Below, in pieces: positions 34,271-43,434 of a DNA stretch of 64,000 bases. How positions within the stretch are numbered: position 1 is the stretch's first letter; each line of letters starts with the position of its first letter. Source of the stretch: Terriglobales bacterium (GTDB taxonomy: Bacteria > Acidobacteriota > Terriglobia > Terriglobales > Acidobacteriaceae); contig DASRER010000012.1 of assembly GCA_035651995.1 (NCBI GenBank), positions 33,362 to 97,361 of the forward strand, given 5' to 3'. The notes beneath the pieces were generated by a model. That model was not told the DNA's origin, did no database searches, and was given only the letters and a program-made list of their open reading frames with translations. The translations under genes and the position numbers were made by a program.

Positions 34271-34305
34271 CGCCGCACTCTGAAGCTTTCGTCTCCTGAC
34301 GTCCC

Positions 34306-35358
34306 ATGAGTATCTCGGACCGCCTCCTCGGCAAGAAAAACGTCAACGGAAGGCCACACATCTCAGCCGTGGATCCACCCGCCGCGCTTCCCGGCGGCGA
34401 AGTGCGCATTCTCGGCTCGGGGCTGAAGCCGCCTGACCTGGCGCGGCCGCGCATTGAGTTCGGCGACGTGGAAGGCGCCATCGTGGTGAGCTCCGACGAG
34501 TTCATCGTGGCGCGCGTGCCCGAGGGCGCCAGCAGCGGCGACCTGGTGGTGGCGGCCGACGGATCGCGCAGCAACGCCGTCCACGTGAATATCGCCGTCC
34601 CGATTGCCGACAACCTCCACCCCGTCACCAATCCTGCGATCGACGCCGAGGGGAACATCTACGCCACATTTTCCGGGCCGCGCGGTCAGAAGGTTCCCGT
34701 CTCGGTCTACAAGATCGACACCAACTACAACGTGCGCCCGTTCCTCAGCGATCTGATGAACGCCACCGGAATCGCCTTCGATCGCGAAGGACAGATGTAT
34801 GTGACCTCGCGGATGGACGGCACCGTGTATCGCGTCGCGCCGAACGGGACGATGTCGGCCTACGCCGAGGGCATGGGCATTGCCACCGGACTCGCATTCG
34901 ACGCGGAGCAGAACCTCTACGTAGGCGATCGCAGCGGAACCGTTTTCAAGATCGGTCGCGACCGCCAGATTTTCGTGTTTGCAACGCTCGAGCCCAGCGT
35001 CGCCGCGTATCACCTGGCGTTCGGCGCCCATGGCGATCTGTTTGTCACTGGACCGACCACGTCGAGCTTCGATTCGGTTTACAAGATCGATCCGCACGGT
35101 GCGGTGACCACGTTCTATCGTGGCCTGGGACGGCCGCAGGGCATGGCCTTCGACCGCGAGGGCAATCTGTACGTGGCCGCTTCGCTCGGCGGGCGGCGTG
35201 GCATTGTGCGGCTCACGCCCGGCGCCGAAGCCTCGATGGCCGTGGCCGGTCACGGGCTGGTCGGCATCGCGTTCGCGCCCGGCAATTCGGTGGTGCTGGC
35301 CACCACTGGCGCCGTCCATCGGCTGACGTGGAACGTACAGGGACGCACGCTGATCTAG
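34306..35358 (+). CDS. IPT/TIG domain plus NHL-type beta-propeller protein
   Basis: 350 aa. Residues 18-95 are an IPT/TIG immunoglobulin-like domain (AVDPPAALPGGEVRILGSGL). From about 100, repeats of the SMP-30/NHL type appear, such as NPAIDAEGNIYATFSG, GIAFDREGQMYVTSRMDGTV, GLAFDAEQNLYVGDRSGTV and GMAFDREGNLYVAASLGG, giving five to six blades. No signal peptide was seen, so a cytoplasmic location is likely. Function unknown; it follows pgpA by 35 bases. Confidence 0.75.
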   Translation: MSISDRLLGKKNVNGRPHISAVDPPAALPGGEVRILGSGLKPPDLARPRIEFGDVEGAIVVSSDEFIVARVPEGASSGDLVVAADGSRSNAVHVNIAVPIADNLHPVTNPAIDAEGNIYATFSGPRGQKVPVSVYKIDTNYNVRPFLSDLMNATGIAFDREGQMYVTSRMDGTVYRVAPNGTMSAYAEGMGIATGLAFDAEQNLYVGDRSGTVFKIGRDRQIFVFATLEPSVAAYHLAFGAHGDLFVTGPTTSSFDSVYKIDPHGAVTTFYRGLGRPQGMAFDREGNLYVAASLGGRRGIVRLTPGAEASMAVAGHGLVGIAFAPGNSVVLATTGAVHRLTWNVQGRTLI

Positions 35359-35395
35359 TTTTTCGCCATCGAGGCGCGCAGTCACAAGGATTAGC

Positions 35396-36160
35396 ATGTC
35401 CACCGTGCATGAGACGGCGCGCGTAGGGTTCCAGAGCGCCGCCGAAGCCTACGAGGCCGGGCGGCCGGGTTATCCGGCAGCCGCGCTGGATTTCCTGTTC
35501 CGCGAACTTCGCCTTGATTCCACCAAAACACTCCTCGACCTGGCCGCCGGCACTGGCAAGCTCACGCGCCAACTGTTCGCCGCCGGTGCGCGTGTGATTG
35601 CTGTGGAGCCGGTGGAGGCGATGCGCTGGCGCCTGGAGTCGTCTTTGCCCGGAGCAGAGGTGCTTGCCGGCACGGCCGAGGCGGTTCCACTGCCGGCGGG
35701 CAGCGCAGACGCCGTTTTCGTAGCGCAGGCGTTCCACTGGTTCAGCACGCACGCCGCCCTGTGTGAGATCCATCGCGTGCTGCGGCCCGGCGGCTACCTC
35801 GTCCTGATGTGGAATGTACGCGACGATCGCGTCCCCTGGGTCGCCGAGCTGTCGAAGATCATTCACCAGCCGCGCAATGACACGCCGAGCTACCAGACCG
35901 GAGCGTGGCGCGCCGCCTTCGCGGACCAGCAGTGGTTTGGCGAACCGCAGCATCGCGTGTTCGCCCACGTTCAATCCCTCACCCGGGAGAATCTGCGGGC
36001 TCGCGTGGCGTCCATCAGCTACGTGGCCGCCCTGCCGGAATTGCGCCGCGAAGAGCTGCTGGCGCAGGTGGAGGAGTTGTTCGCCGCGACCGACCGCGAC
36101 GGGCGCGGCCTTGTGGAGCTTCCCTATCAGACGCATGTGTACTGGTCGCCTCGGACCTGA
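35396..36160 (+). CDS. Class I SAM-dependent methyltransferase
   Basis: 254 aa. Motif I is LLDLAAGTGKLTRQLFAAGA, motif II IAVEPVEAMRW and post-motif VFVAQAFHWF with the later LRPGGYLVLMWNVRDDR. This matches Methyltransf_11-type enzymes; the substrate cannot be inferred. It is placed between the propeller gene and cinA, all in one orientation. Confidence 0.85.
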   Translation: MSTVHETARVGFQSAAEAYEAGRPGYPAAALDFLFRELRLDSTKTLLDLAAGTGKLTRQLFAAGARVIAVEPVEAMRWRLESSLPGAEVLAGTAEAVPLPAGSADAVFVAQAFHWFSTHAALCEIHRVLRPGGYLVLMWNVRDDRVPWVAELSKIIHQPRNDTPSYQTGAWRAAFADQQWFGEPQHRVFAHVQSLTRENLRARVASISYVAALPELRREELLAQVEELFAATDRDGRGLVELPYQTHVYWSPRT

Positions 36161-36227
36161 CTTCGGCGTCAGAAAGCAATCTGCATTCTGATTGAGTCCG
36201 CGCGACCGTTCCAAATACACTGCTGGC

Positions 36228-37472
36228 GTGGACGCGGAGATTATCGCCATCGGCTCGGAGCTGCTCACGCCGAACCGCCAGGACACGAATTCCCTCTACC
36301 TCACGCAGCGCCTGAATGAGCTGGGCGTGGAGGTGCGTTTCAAGAGCGTGGTCGGCGATCGCATGGCTGACCTGGTGCTGGCCGCGAAAACGGCTCTGGG
36401 CCGCTCCGACATTGTTATCTTCATGGGCGGGCTGGGCCCGACTGAAGACGATGTGACGCGCGAGGCTGTGGCAGAGGCGCTCGGCCTGGAGCTGAAGCGC
36501 AATTCCGATATCATCGCCGAACTCTATCGCCGCTTCGCCGCGCGGCGTATGAAGATGTCGCCGAACAACGAGAAGCAGGCCGACGTGCTTGCCGGCGCGG
36601 AAGTGCTGCCGAACCCGAACGGCAGCGCGCCGGGGCAATTCCTGGAGGCCCAGTTCGGAGGCGCGCGTCGGCTGCTGATGCTGCTGCCCGGGCCGCCCCG
36701 CGAAATCAATCCCATGTTCGACGCCGAGTGCGTGCCCCGCCTGCGCTCGCGTCTTCCGGAGCAGCACGTCGCCACGCGCACGCTGAAGATCGCCATGGTG
36801 CCCGAGTCGGAGGCGGACGCGCGCGTCGCGCCCATCTACAAGCGCTTTGCCGACGTGCAAACAACAATCCTCGCCGGTGCGGGGGAGGTCCAACTCCACC
36901 TGCGAGCGCGCGCCGAGTCGCTCGAAGCGGCGCAGAAGCGGGTGGATGAACTTGCGGGCGAAATCGAAGACGAGTTGGACGACTTGATCTTCTCGACGGC
37001 CGGTGAATCGCTGGAGCAGATCGTCGGCTACTACCTGCAAATGCGAGGAGCCACGATATCGGTCGCCGAGTCCTGCACTGGCGGCCTGATCGGCGAGCGC
37101 CTGAGTTCGGTGAGCGGCAGCTCGCGCTACTTCGTCGGCGGCGGAATCGTGTACTCGAACGAGCTGAAGACCGACTTCGCCAATGTCCCGCCCAGGCTGA
37201 TCGAGCAATACGGCGCGGTCAGTAAAGAAGTGGCCGTGGCCATGGCCGAGGGCATCCGCGCGCGATGCGGCGCCAGGTTCGGCCTGGCGGTCACCGGAAT
37301 CGCCGGTCCGACCGGCGGCACCGACGAAAAGCCGGTTGGCCTGGTGTTCCACGCTCTCGCCGACGGCCGAAAGACCGAGGTCGTGCAAAAGCGCTTCCCG
37401 GGCGATCGCGAGCGTATCCGCTGGTTTGCCAGTCAGCAGGCGCTGGACATGGTGAGAAGGAAGCTCAGGTAG
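36228..37472 (+). CDS. cinA: CinA-family protein (NMN deamidase / competence-damage inducible)
   Basis: 414 aa. N-terminal MoCF-like domain (AEIIAIGSELLTPNRQDTNS, IFMGGLGPTEDDVTREAV) and C-terminal CinA domain (SVAESCTGGLIGERLSSVSG, AVTGIAGPTGG). The C-terminal domain of PncC deamidates nicotinamide mononucleotide. GTG 36228 is chosen since the family begins directly before AEIIAIGSEL; TTG 36192 would add 12 residues. No recA neighbour is present, unlike in some genomes. Confidence 0.9.
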   Translation: MDAEIIAIGSELLTPNRQDTNSLYLTQRLNELGVEVRFKSVVGDRMADLVLAAKTALGRSDIVIFMGGLGPTEDDVTREAVAEALGLELKRNSDIIAELYRRFAARRMKMSPNNEKQADVLAGAEVLPNPNGSAPGQFLEAQFGGARRLLMLLPGPPREINPMFDAECVPRLRSRLPEQHVATRTLKIAMVPESEADARVAPIYKRFADVQTTILAGAGEVQLHLRARAESLEAAQKRVDELAGEIEDELDDLIFSTAGESLEQIVGYYLQMRGATISVAESCTGGLIGERLSSVSGSSRYFVGGGIVYSNELKTDFANVPPRLIEQYGAVSKEVAVAMAEGIRARCGARFGLAVTGIAGPTGGTDEKPVGLVFHALADGRKTEVVQKRFPGDRERIRWFASQQALDMVRRKLR

Positions 37473-37500
37473 CTTCCGGCTGCTCGTAATCTTTGGTTTT

Positions 37501-37531
37501 GGCCAGCAGCCAGTAGCTGGCAGCCGGCAGC
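37501..37531 (+). repeat. Heptad repeat (GCCAGCA/GCCAGTA unit), second locus
   Basis: GGCCAGCAGCCAGTAGC is identical to 20157-20173; further GCTGGCA and GCCGGCA heptads follow until shortly before the thpR start. Confidence 0.8.
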
Positions 37532-37537
37532 GTCTTT

Positions 37538-38134
37538 ATGCGATTGTTCGTTGGCGTCGACATTGAGCCTGAAATTCGCGAGCGGATTGCGCGATTCCTG
37601 GAGGGCGTGCGGGAGTTCGCGCCCGACGCGCGCTGGGTGCGGCCCGAAACATTTCACGTCACTCTGAAGTTCATCGGCGAGCTCGCCGAAACAAAAGTAG
37701 AAGACGTGAAGGCGGCGCTCGCTGCGGCGCACGGCCAGCCGGCGCAGATCGCCTTCCGTGGCGCAGGGTTCTTCCCCACGCCGCGCTCGGCACGCGTGTT
37801 CTGGATTGGCATCGAGGCTGACGAGAACCTGCGCGCGCTGGCCGAAGCAGTGGACACGGCGCTCAGCAGCGCGGCCGGGCTCGGCATCGAGCGGGAGCGG
37901 CAGGCGTACACGCCGCACCTGACGCTGGCGCGGGCCTCGCAGCGGGCCTCGGGAAACCCGCACCAGAAGCCGCGTCCCGGGGCGCGGGCGTTCGGGCGTT
38001 TACGGGAGAAGCTGGGCGCCGTGCCGCCACCCGACTTCGGTACAATGACCGCCCGCGAGTTTTTTCTTTTTGAGAGCAAGCTGTCGCCGGCGGGCGCGCG
38101 TTATTCCAGGATTGCGCGCTTCGGGCTCGCATAA
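37538..38134 (+). CDS. thpR: RNA 2',3'-cyclic phosphodiesterase (2H family)
   Basis: 198 aa. The two HxTx catalytic motifs are in ETFHVTLKFIGEL (about residue 45) and PHLTLARASQ (about 128), with RLFVGVDIEPEIRERIARFL at the N-terminus. It belongs to the LigT/ThpR group that opens 2',3'-cyclic phosphates. plsY follows after 14 bases. Confidence 0.88.
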   Translation: MRLFVGVDIEPEIRERIARFLEGVREFAPDARWVRPETFHVTLKFIGELAETKVEDVKAALAAAHGQPAQIAFRGAGFFPTPRSARVFWIGIEADENLRALAEAVDTALSSAAGLGIERERQAYTPHLTLARASQRASGNPHQKPRPGARAFGRLREKLGAVPPPDFGTMTAREFFLFESKLSPAGARYSRIARFGLA

Positions 38135-38148
38135 CGCAAAGGAGCAGG

Positions 38149-38826
38149 ATGGCTCTCGACGTTGCCGCCGCGGTGCTGGCCTACCTGTTGGGTTCCATAC
38201 CCTTCGGCTACCTGCTGGTGCGGATTTTTCTCAAGCAGGACATTCGCCAGACAGGCAGCGGCAACATCGGCGCAACCAACGTGGCCCGCTCCGGCGCAAA
38301 GGGACTCGCCATCGCTACCCTGCTGCTCGATGCCGGCAAGGGATTCGCGGCCGCCTGGCTGGGCTGGCACCTGTACAGCGTTCCGACGGTGGTGAACGTG
38401 GAAGAAGCGTTTCGCTTCGCCTGCATCACCAGCCTGTGCGCCATCGCCGGGCACATGTTTCCCGTGTGGTTGAAGTTCCGCGGCGGCAAGGGCGTGGCCG
38501 CCGCGGTCGGCGCGTTCGCGTTCCTGGCGCCCAAGCCGGTGCTGGTCGCCGTCGCGGTTTTTCTCGTCGTGGTCGCGCTCACGCGCTACGTTTCGCTCGG
38601 TTCGATTTGCGCCGCGATTGTTTTCCCATTGGCGGTCCGGTTCCTGCCTCCCGTCATGTTTGATAAAAACCCGGTTTCGCCTGCCGTGCTCGCCATTCTG
38701 TCGCTGTGCTCCGCGCTCATTATTCTTAAGCACCACCAAAACCTGCGCCGGATATTCGCCGGCGCCGAGAGCAAGCTCGGCTCAAAGCCAGTCCCACCTC
38801 CGCAGCAAGTGGAGAAGCAGGCATGA
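38149..38826 (+). CDS. plsY: Acyl-phosphate glycerol-3-phosphate acyltransferase PlsY
   Basis: 225 aa with five membrane helices. Loop motifs GSGNIGATNVARSG and KFRGGKGVAAAVGAF are diagnostic. It makes lysophosphatidic acid from acyl-phosphate and glycerol 3-phosphate. The C-terminal 25 residues are polar and extra. Four-base overlap (ATGA) with gpsA, which makes its glycerol-3-phosphate substrate. Confidence 0.95.
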   Translation: MALDVAAAVLAYLLGSIPFGYLLVRIFLKQDIRQTGSGNIGATNVARSGAKGLAIATLLLDAGKGFAAAWLGWHLYSVPTVVNVEEAFRFACITSLCAIAGHMFPVWLKFRGGKGVAAAVGAFAFLAPKPVLVAVAVFLVVVALTRYVSLGSICAAIVFPLAVRFLPPVMFDKNPVSPAVLAILSLCSALIILKHHQNLRRIFAGAESKLGSKPVPPPQQVEKQA

Positions 38827-39851
38827 GCGACGTCGCCGTGGTGGGAGCGGGCGCCTGGGGTACCGCGCTCTCGATTGTCCTGGGTCGCAAAGGGACGCAT
38901 CGCGTGCGGCTCTGGGCGTACGAGCAGGAAGTGTGCAAGTCCATCGCGACGCGTCGCACCAACGACCTGTTTCTTCCCGGGCAGAAGGTCCCGGAGCCGG
39001 TGACGCCGACCAATGACTTGGCGACCGCTGTCACCGGCGCGCAGCTCATTGTGGTGGTGGTGCCGTCGCATCACTATCGCCGCGTGTTCGCGCAGATGGC
39101 GCCGCATCTTTCGCCGGAGATGCTGTTCGTGAGCGCCGCCAAGGGAATCGAAAACGACTCGCTGATGCGCATGACCGAGGTCGCGCACGACGTGGTGCGG
39201 CAGAAGCGTCCGGAATTCGCGTTGCGCATCGGGGCGCTCAGCGGACCCACGTTCGCGAAAGAGGTGGCGCTGGGCGATCCCACCGCGATCACCATCGCCT
39301 CAACCGACGCGCAGCTTGCCGCCACGGTGCAGCGTGAACTGGGCGATCCGGCTTTTCGCGTCTACACGAATGACGACGTGGCCGGCGTCGAGCTGGGCGG
39401 CGCGCTCAAGAACATCATCGCCATCGCCGCCGGTGTTTGCGATGGTCTTGGCCTGGGACACAACACCGTTGCCGCGCTGATCACGCGTGGCCTCGCCGAA
39501 ATAACCCGGCTGGTGATGGCCTGCGGAGGGCGCCGCGAAACCATGCTCGGCCTGGCCGGCATGGGCGACCTGGTGCTCACCTGCACCGGCGGCCTCTCGC
39601 GCAATCGCACCGTCGGCGTGGAGCTCGGGCGCGGACGCCGGTTGAACGACATCATCGCCGGCATGCACGGCATGGTCGCCGAAGGCGTGCTCACCACCAA
39701 CGCCGCCGTGGACCTGGCGCGCAAGCACGGCGTGGAGATGCCCATCACCGCGCAGATGCGCCAGATCCTGCACGACGGCAAGCCGGCCCGCGACGCCATC
39801 CGCGAGCTGATGACCAGGCCGGCGACAAGCGAAGCCGTGCTCGGCAGCTAG
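38823..39851 (+). CDS. gpsA: NAD(P)+ glycerol-3-phosphate dehydrogenase
   Basis: 342 aa. Nucleotide motif VAVVGAGAWGTALSIVLGRK, then SAAKGIENDSLMRMTEV and GALSGPTFAKEVA; the catalytic lysine lies in GGALKNIIAIAAGVCDGLG. GLAGMGDLVLTCTGGLSRNR is the signature. It reduces dihydroxyacetone phosphate to glycerol 3-phosphate for PlsY, with which it overlaps. Confidence 0.96.
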   Translation: MSDVAVVGAGAWGTALSIVLGRKGTHRVRLWAYEQEVCKSIATRRTNDLFLPGQKVPEPVTPTNDLATAVTGAQLIVVVVPSHHYRRVFAQMAPHLSPEMLFVSAAKGIENDSLMRMTEVAHDVVRQKRPEFALRIGALSGPTFAKEVALGDPTAITIASTDAQLAATVQRELGDPAFRVYTNDDVAGVELGGALKNIIAIAAGVCDGLGLGHNTVAALITRGLAEITRLVMACGGRRETMLGLAGMGDLVLTCTGGLSRNRTVGVELGRGRRLNDIIAGMHGMVAEGVLTTNAAVDLARKHGVEMPITAQMRQILHDGKPARDAIRELMTRPATSEAVLGS

Positions 39852-39953
39852 GCCTGTACTCATCCGATACCGAGGTAACCGCCGGAAGCCGGTTTTCCCG
39901 CTGTCCAAGCGGAGTTCCACGATACAATCCGCCGTGAATTCGGCCGGAGCGGA

Positions 39954-41771
39954 ATGCCGCAACGCGTACCCATCCTTTATCTGATTCTCGGCGTGCTCGT
40001 CGTCGTCGCCGTGGTGCCCCTCTGGTTCTACGGCGCCAAGGTCGTGGAGATCAACCGCGACAAGCTGGAGACGAACGAGAAGCTGCTGCAAAGCACCATC
40101 ATCAGCTCGCTGAAGGGCGACATCGTGCAACGCCAGGCGAAGCTCGATGCCATGCTGTCGAACCTCTCGTCGGCCATCCAGATCGCCAGCGGCGGCAACC
40201 TCACCGCCGATCACGTCAACGCGCCTGAATTGCGCGCGCTGCTGGAGCAGTTCGTTTCCTCCGACCCGGACGTCGCCTACGCCACGCTGCTCAACGCCGA
40301 GCAGAAAGGAATTGTGGCCGGTCGCATCAACGAACTCGATCCGTTCATGAACCGCGAGCTGGAGCACGGCTTCTCGGCGGCGTGGGAGCACCGCGAGTAC
40401 GCGGGACATCCGCTGGCGCAGGGCGCCGGCAAAAACGGACGCACCATCATGCTGGTCAGCGTGCCGGTGATCGCCGGCGGACGCTTTATCGGCGTGATTT
40501 GCGTTTTCGTGGATTTGCAATTCCTCATCGAGCGCTTGCGCGAAGCCAGCCAGAACGGCCTGGAAGCGTATGTCGTGGACCGCCAGGGACGGCTGGTTGC
40601 CGGCGCCGATCCGAAGTACCCAACCGGGCAGGACATGACGCGGTTCGAGATCGTGAAGAACTTCGTCGAGCAGGGCCGCCGCAACGTGGTCGCGACGGTG
40701 GAATTTACCACGCAGCAGGACGGGCGCAACGTGGCCATGCTCGGGACGTACAGCCCCGTGGCGCAACTGGGCTGGGCCGTCGTGGCGCAGAAGACGCGCG
40801 CTTCCGCCTACGCCTCGATTGACGAAATGCAGCGCACCGCCCGCTGGCTGGCGATCTTCGCTGTGGTCATGAGCATCATGGTCAGCGTGTGGGCGGCGCG
40901 GAAAATTACCACGCCGCTGGAGACGCTCACCGAATCGAGCCGCGCCATTGCGCGCGGCGACTTCAGCAGGCGCGTGGAGCTGAAGAGCCGCACGGAAATC
41001 GGCGAGCTGGCCCAGACCTTCAACACCATGACCGACGACCTGGAGCGCTTCGTCTACGACCTGAAGCGCGCCGCCGAGGAAAACCGCACGCTGTTCCTTG
41101 GCTCCATCCAGATGCTGGCCGGCGCGGTCGACGAGAAGGACCCCTACACGCGCGGCCACTCTGACCGCGTCACGCGCTACTCGGTGCTGCTCGCCACCGA
41201 GATGGGCCTCACGCAGGAAGAAGTCGAAAACATCCGCGTTGCGGCGCAGCTGCACGACGTGGGCAAAATCGGCATCGAAGACCGCATCCTGAAGAAGCCG
41301 GGCGCGCTCACTCCGGAAGAATATGAAGTGATGAAGACGCACACCACCAAGGGCGCGACCATCCTGCGCCCGGTGGAGCAGCTGAAGCACGTGATTCCCG
41401 GCATCGAGCTGCACCACGAATCGCTCGACGGACGCGGCTATCCGCGCGGCGTGAAGGGCGACGACCTGCCGCTGATGCCGCGCATCATCACGGTCGCCGA
41501 TACGTTTGACGCGATGACCACGAATCGCCCCTACCAGGCGGCGATGGACCCCGCCTACGTGGTACGCGTGATTGCATCGATGGCGAACACCAAGTTCGAC
41601 CCGCGCGTGGTGGCGGCGCTGCAATCGGTGTTCGATCGTGGCGGATTCCGGCTGCATCGCGCCGCGGTCGTCAGCGCTGAGGCGGCCGCCGCTGCTACGG
41701 CGCACTCTTCCAGCGAACTGCGCACCGGGGTGATTCCGGCCACGCCGGAGATCACCGACATCCGGTCGTAG
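39954..41771 (+). CDS. Membrane HD-GYP phosphodiesterase with Cache-like sensor and HAMP domain
   Basis: 605 aa. First TM at about 7-27, a periplasmic dCache-like sensor to about residue 285, second TM (LAIFAVVMSIMVSVW), a HAMP linker (ITTPLETLTESSRAIARGDF) and the HD-GYP domain (about 375-555). Catalytic signatures are LHDVGKIGIEDR and HHESLDGRGYPRG, with intact HD and GYP. Enzymes of this family hydrolyse cyclic di-GMP. The sensed ligand is unknown. A 100-base gap separates it from gpsA. The ATG at 39954 is preceded by GGAG. Confidence 0.93.
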   Translation: MPQRVPILYLILGVLVVVAVVPLWFYGAKVVEINRDKLETNEKLLQSTIISSLKGDIVQRQAKLDAMLSNLSSAIQIASGGNLTADHVNAPELRALLEQFVSSDPDVAYATLLNAEQKGIVAGRINELDPFMNRELEHGFSAAWEHREYAGHPLAQGAGKNGRTIMLVSVPVIAGGRFIGVICVFVDLQFLIERLREASQNGLEAYVVDRQGRLVAGADPKYPTGQDMTRFEIVKNFVEQGRRNVVATVEFTTQQDGRNVAMLGTYSPVAQLGWAVVAQKTRASAYASIDEMQRTARWLAIFAVVMSIMVSVWAARKITTPLETLTESSRAIARGDFSRRVELKSRTEIGELAQTFNTMTDDLERFVYDLKRAAEENRTLFLGSIQMLAGAVDEKDPYTRGHSDRVTRYSVLLATEMGLTQEEVENIRVAAQLHDVGKIGIEDRILKKPGALTPEEYEVMKTHTTKGATILRPVEQLKHVIPGIELHHESLDGRGYPRGVKGDDLPLMPRIITVADTFDAMTTNRPYQAAMDPAYVVRVIASMANTKFDPRVVAALQSVFDRGGFRLHRAAVVSAEAAAAATAHSSSELRTGVIPATPEITDIRS

Positions 41772-41798
41772 TCCTGCGAACCGGCCGTCCGCCTGGCT

Positions 41799-42338
41799 CT
41801 ACCTGCGGGCCGTCTTCTTCGTTTTCAACAGATGGATGACCCTCAGGACCGTATTCCAGTTGCGTGTTGTCGCCGGCGCGCCGAACACCTTGTCCAGTTG
41901 GCCGAGATAGCCAATGGTCTTCATGTGGCGGCGATACTCGCCGAAGACGAATCTGTTCTTTGCGCTGATCACGCGCACAAGCCATTCGCCGTTCGGCGGG
42001 AGCGACAACGGAAACGAATCTGGCGCGCGTCCGGTCTTCGACTGAATGCTCACGAAGCGAACAACATCGGGGCGCGAGGGCGGCCTTTCAAACGGATTCT
42101 CCGCTTCCAGGCGAACAAGATCGTGGCCATTACAGAGCACAACTTCCATCGCGAACGGCAGCTTGCGCAGCAACTCGGCCCGGAACTTCGCCCGTGACCC
42201 GGGCTTGCGAACAACGAAAGTGCCGGCTGCGCCCACGTTGACCACGTCATAGTGAGCCAGCTTTCCGGCGATCACGCTGGGGCGCAGCGTCCTCTGCCCG
42301 CCAACGTTGATGCCGCGCAGGAAAACAACCAGAGGCAT
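41799..42338 (-). CDS. DUF1697 family protein
   Basis: 179 aa. The N-terminus VVFLRGINVGGQRTLRPS, followed by VNVGAAGTFVVRKPGS and the late FVFGEYRRHMKTIGYLGQLD and ATTRNWNTVLRV, match DUF1697 (family LRGINVGGxxxL ... TTRNWNTxxKL). Function unknown. It is convergent with the HD-GYP gene and divergent from ftsY. Confidence 0.88.
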   Translation of the reverse strand: MPLVVFLRGINVGGQRTLRPSVIAGKLAHYDVVNVGAAGTFVVRKPGSRAKFRAELLRKLPFAMEVVLCNGHDLVRLEAENPFERPPSRPDVVRFVSIQSKTGRAPDSFPLSLPPNGEWLVRVISAKNRFVFGEYRRHMKTIGYLGQLDKVFGAPATTRNWNTVLRVIHLLKTKKTARR

Positions 42339-42423
42339 GGGTCGAGTGTGCCTACGTCAGGGGCCGCATCACCGCCGTAGCTTACGTGGGCGTGACGGCA
42401 CATTATCACAGTGATTCACCCGC

Positions 42424-42429
42424 TATAAT
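42424..42429 (+). promoter_or_regulatory. Candidate -10 element for ftsY
   Basis: TATAAT 16 bases before the ftsY ATG. The leader would be about 10 bases, with no clear Shine-Dalgarno, so a near-leaderless transcript is possible. Confidence 0.4.
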
Positions 42430-42444
42430 TGAGCGCTTACGCAC

Positions 42445-43401
42445 ATGATTCAGACGCTGTTTGGCAGCCTCGACGAGAAGGAAAAGCCCGGCTTCCTCGA
42501 CCGCATGAAACAGGCGGTCACGCGCACGCGCGAAAACCTGAGCGAGCGCATCGAGGAAGTGGTTTCCTTCCGCAAAGAGATTGACCGCGAGACACTGGAC
42601 GACCTGGAAGCGTCGCTCATCGCCGCTGATCTGGGAACGACGACCACACGCGAGGTCCTCGCGAATCTGCGCGAGCGCGCTGACCGCAAGCAGATCGCGA
42701 ATTCCGAAGAACTGAAGCGCTTATTGAAGGAGGAATTGCTCGGGATCCTCGACCGCGGCAACGCCCAGCCGGCTAAAGCGGTGGAAGGCGAGCCGGAAGT
42801 GATCCTGGTTGTCGGCGTGAACGGCACGGGGAAAACGACCACCATCGGCAAGCTGGCGCACACCCTGCGATCGCAGGGCAAGACGGTGCTGCTGGCTGCC
42901 GCCGACACGTTTCGCGCCGCTGCGATCGAGCAGCTCGAGGTGTGGGCCGAGCGCTCCGGCGTGGAAGTCATCAAGACCAAACCCGGCGGCGATCCGTCGG
43001 CGGTGCTGTTCGACGCGCTGCAGGCGGCGCGCGCGCGCAACGCCGACTACGTGATTGTGGACACGGCCGGGCGCCTCCACACCAAGACGAGCCTGATGGC
43101 GGAACTGGAGAAGATGCGCCGCACATCGCAACGCCACATTGCCGGCGCGCCGCACGAAGTCCTGCTCGTGATGGACGCCACCACCGGACAGAACGGCCTC
43201 CAGCAGGCGCGGCTCTTCACCCAGTCGGCTGGCGTGACCGGCATTGTGCTCACCAAGCTCGACGGCACCGCCAAGGGCGGCGTCGTGGTCGCAATTTCCC
43301 GCGAACTCGGCTTGCCGGTGCGTTATGTGGGCGTGGGCGAGAAGGCGAGCGACCTGCTCCCGTTTCATCCGCGAGAGTTTGTGGATTCGCTGTTCGAGTA
43401 A
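42445..43401 (+). CDS. ftsY: SRP receptor FtsY
   Basis: 318 aa. The N domain precedes G-domain motifs [19 protein letters not shown] (G1), [20 protein letters not shown] (G2), [19 protein letters not shown] (G3) and [10 protein letters not shown] (G4). It lacks the long acidic A domain of E. coli. FtsY docks the SRP (Ffh plus the RNA at 26996-27097) at the membrane. Confidence 0.96.
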   Translation: MIQTLFGSLDEKEKPGFLDRMKQAVTRTRENLSERIEEVVSFRKEIDRETLDDLEASLIAADLGTTTTREVLANLRERADRKQIANSEELKRLLKEELLGILDRGNAQPAKAVEGEPEVILVVGVNGTGKTTTIGKLAHTLRSQGKTVLLAAADTFRAAAIEQLEVWAERSGVEVIKTKPGGDPSAVLFDALQAARARNADYVIVDTAGRLHTKTSLMAELEKMRRTSQRHIAGAPHEVLLVMDATTGQNGLQQARLFTQSAGVTGIVLTKLDGTAKGGVVVAISRELGLPVRYVGVGEKASDLLPFHPREFVDSLFE

Positions 43402-43407
43402 GGCGCT

Positions 43408-43434
43408 GTCCGCTCCCCGCTCTCCGCTTCCCGC
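43408..43434 (+). repeat. Heptad repeat (CCGCTCC/CCGCTCT/CCGCTTC unit)
   Basis: CCGCTCC, CCGCTCT, CCGCTTC, CCGCTTG follow at an exact 7-nt period between ftsY and ribD. The same family runs in frame inside mobA (46530-46592). Confidence 0.75.

Noticed and set aside
39300..41705. 801-codon minus-strand open frame opposite gpsA and the HD-GYP gene
   Set aside because: It overlaps two well-identified genes and has no motif or Shine-Dalgarno; it is a codon-bias shadow.
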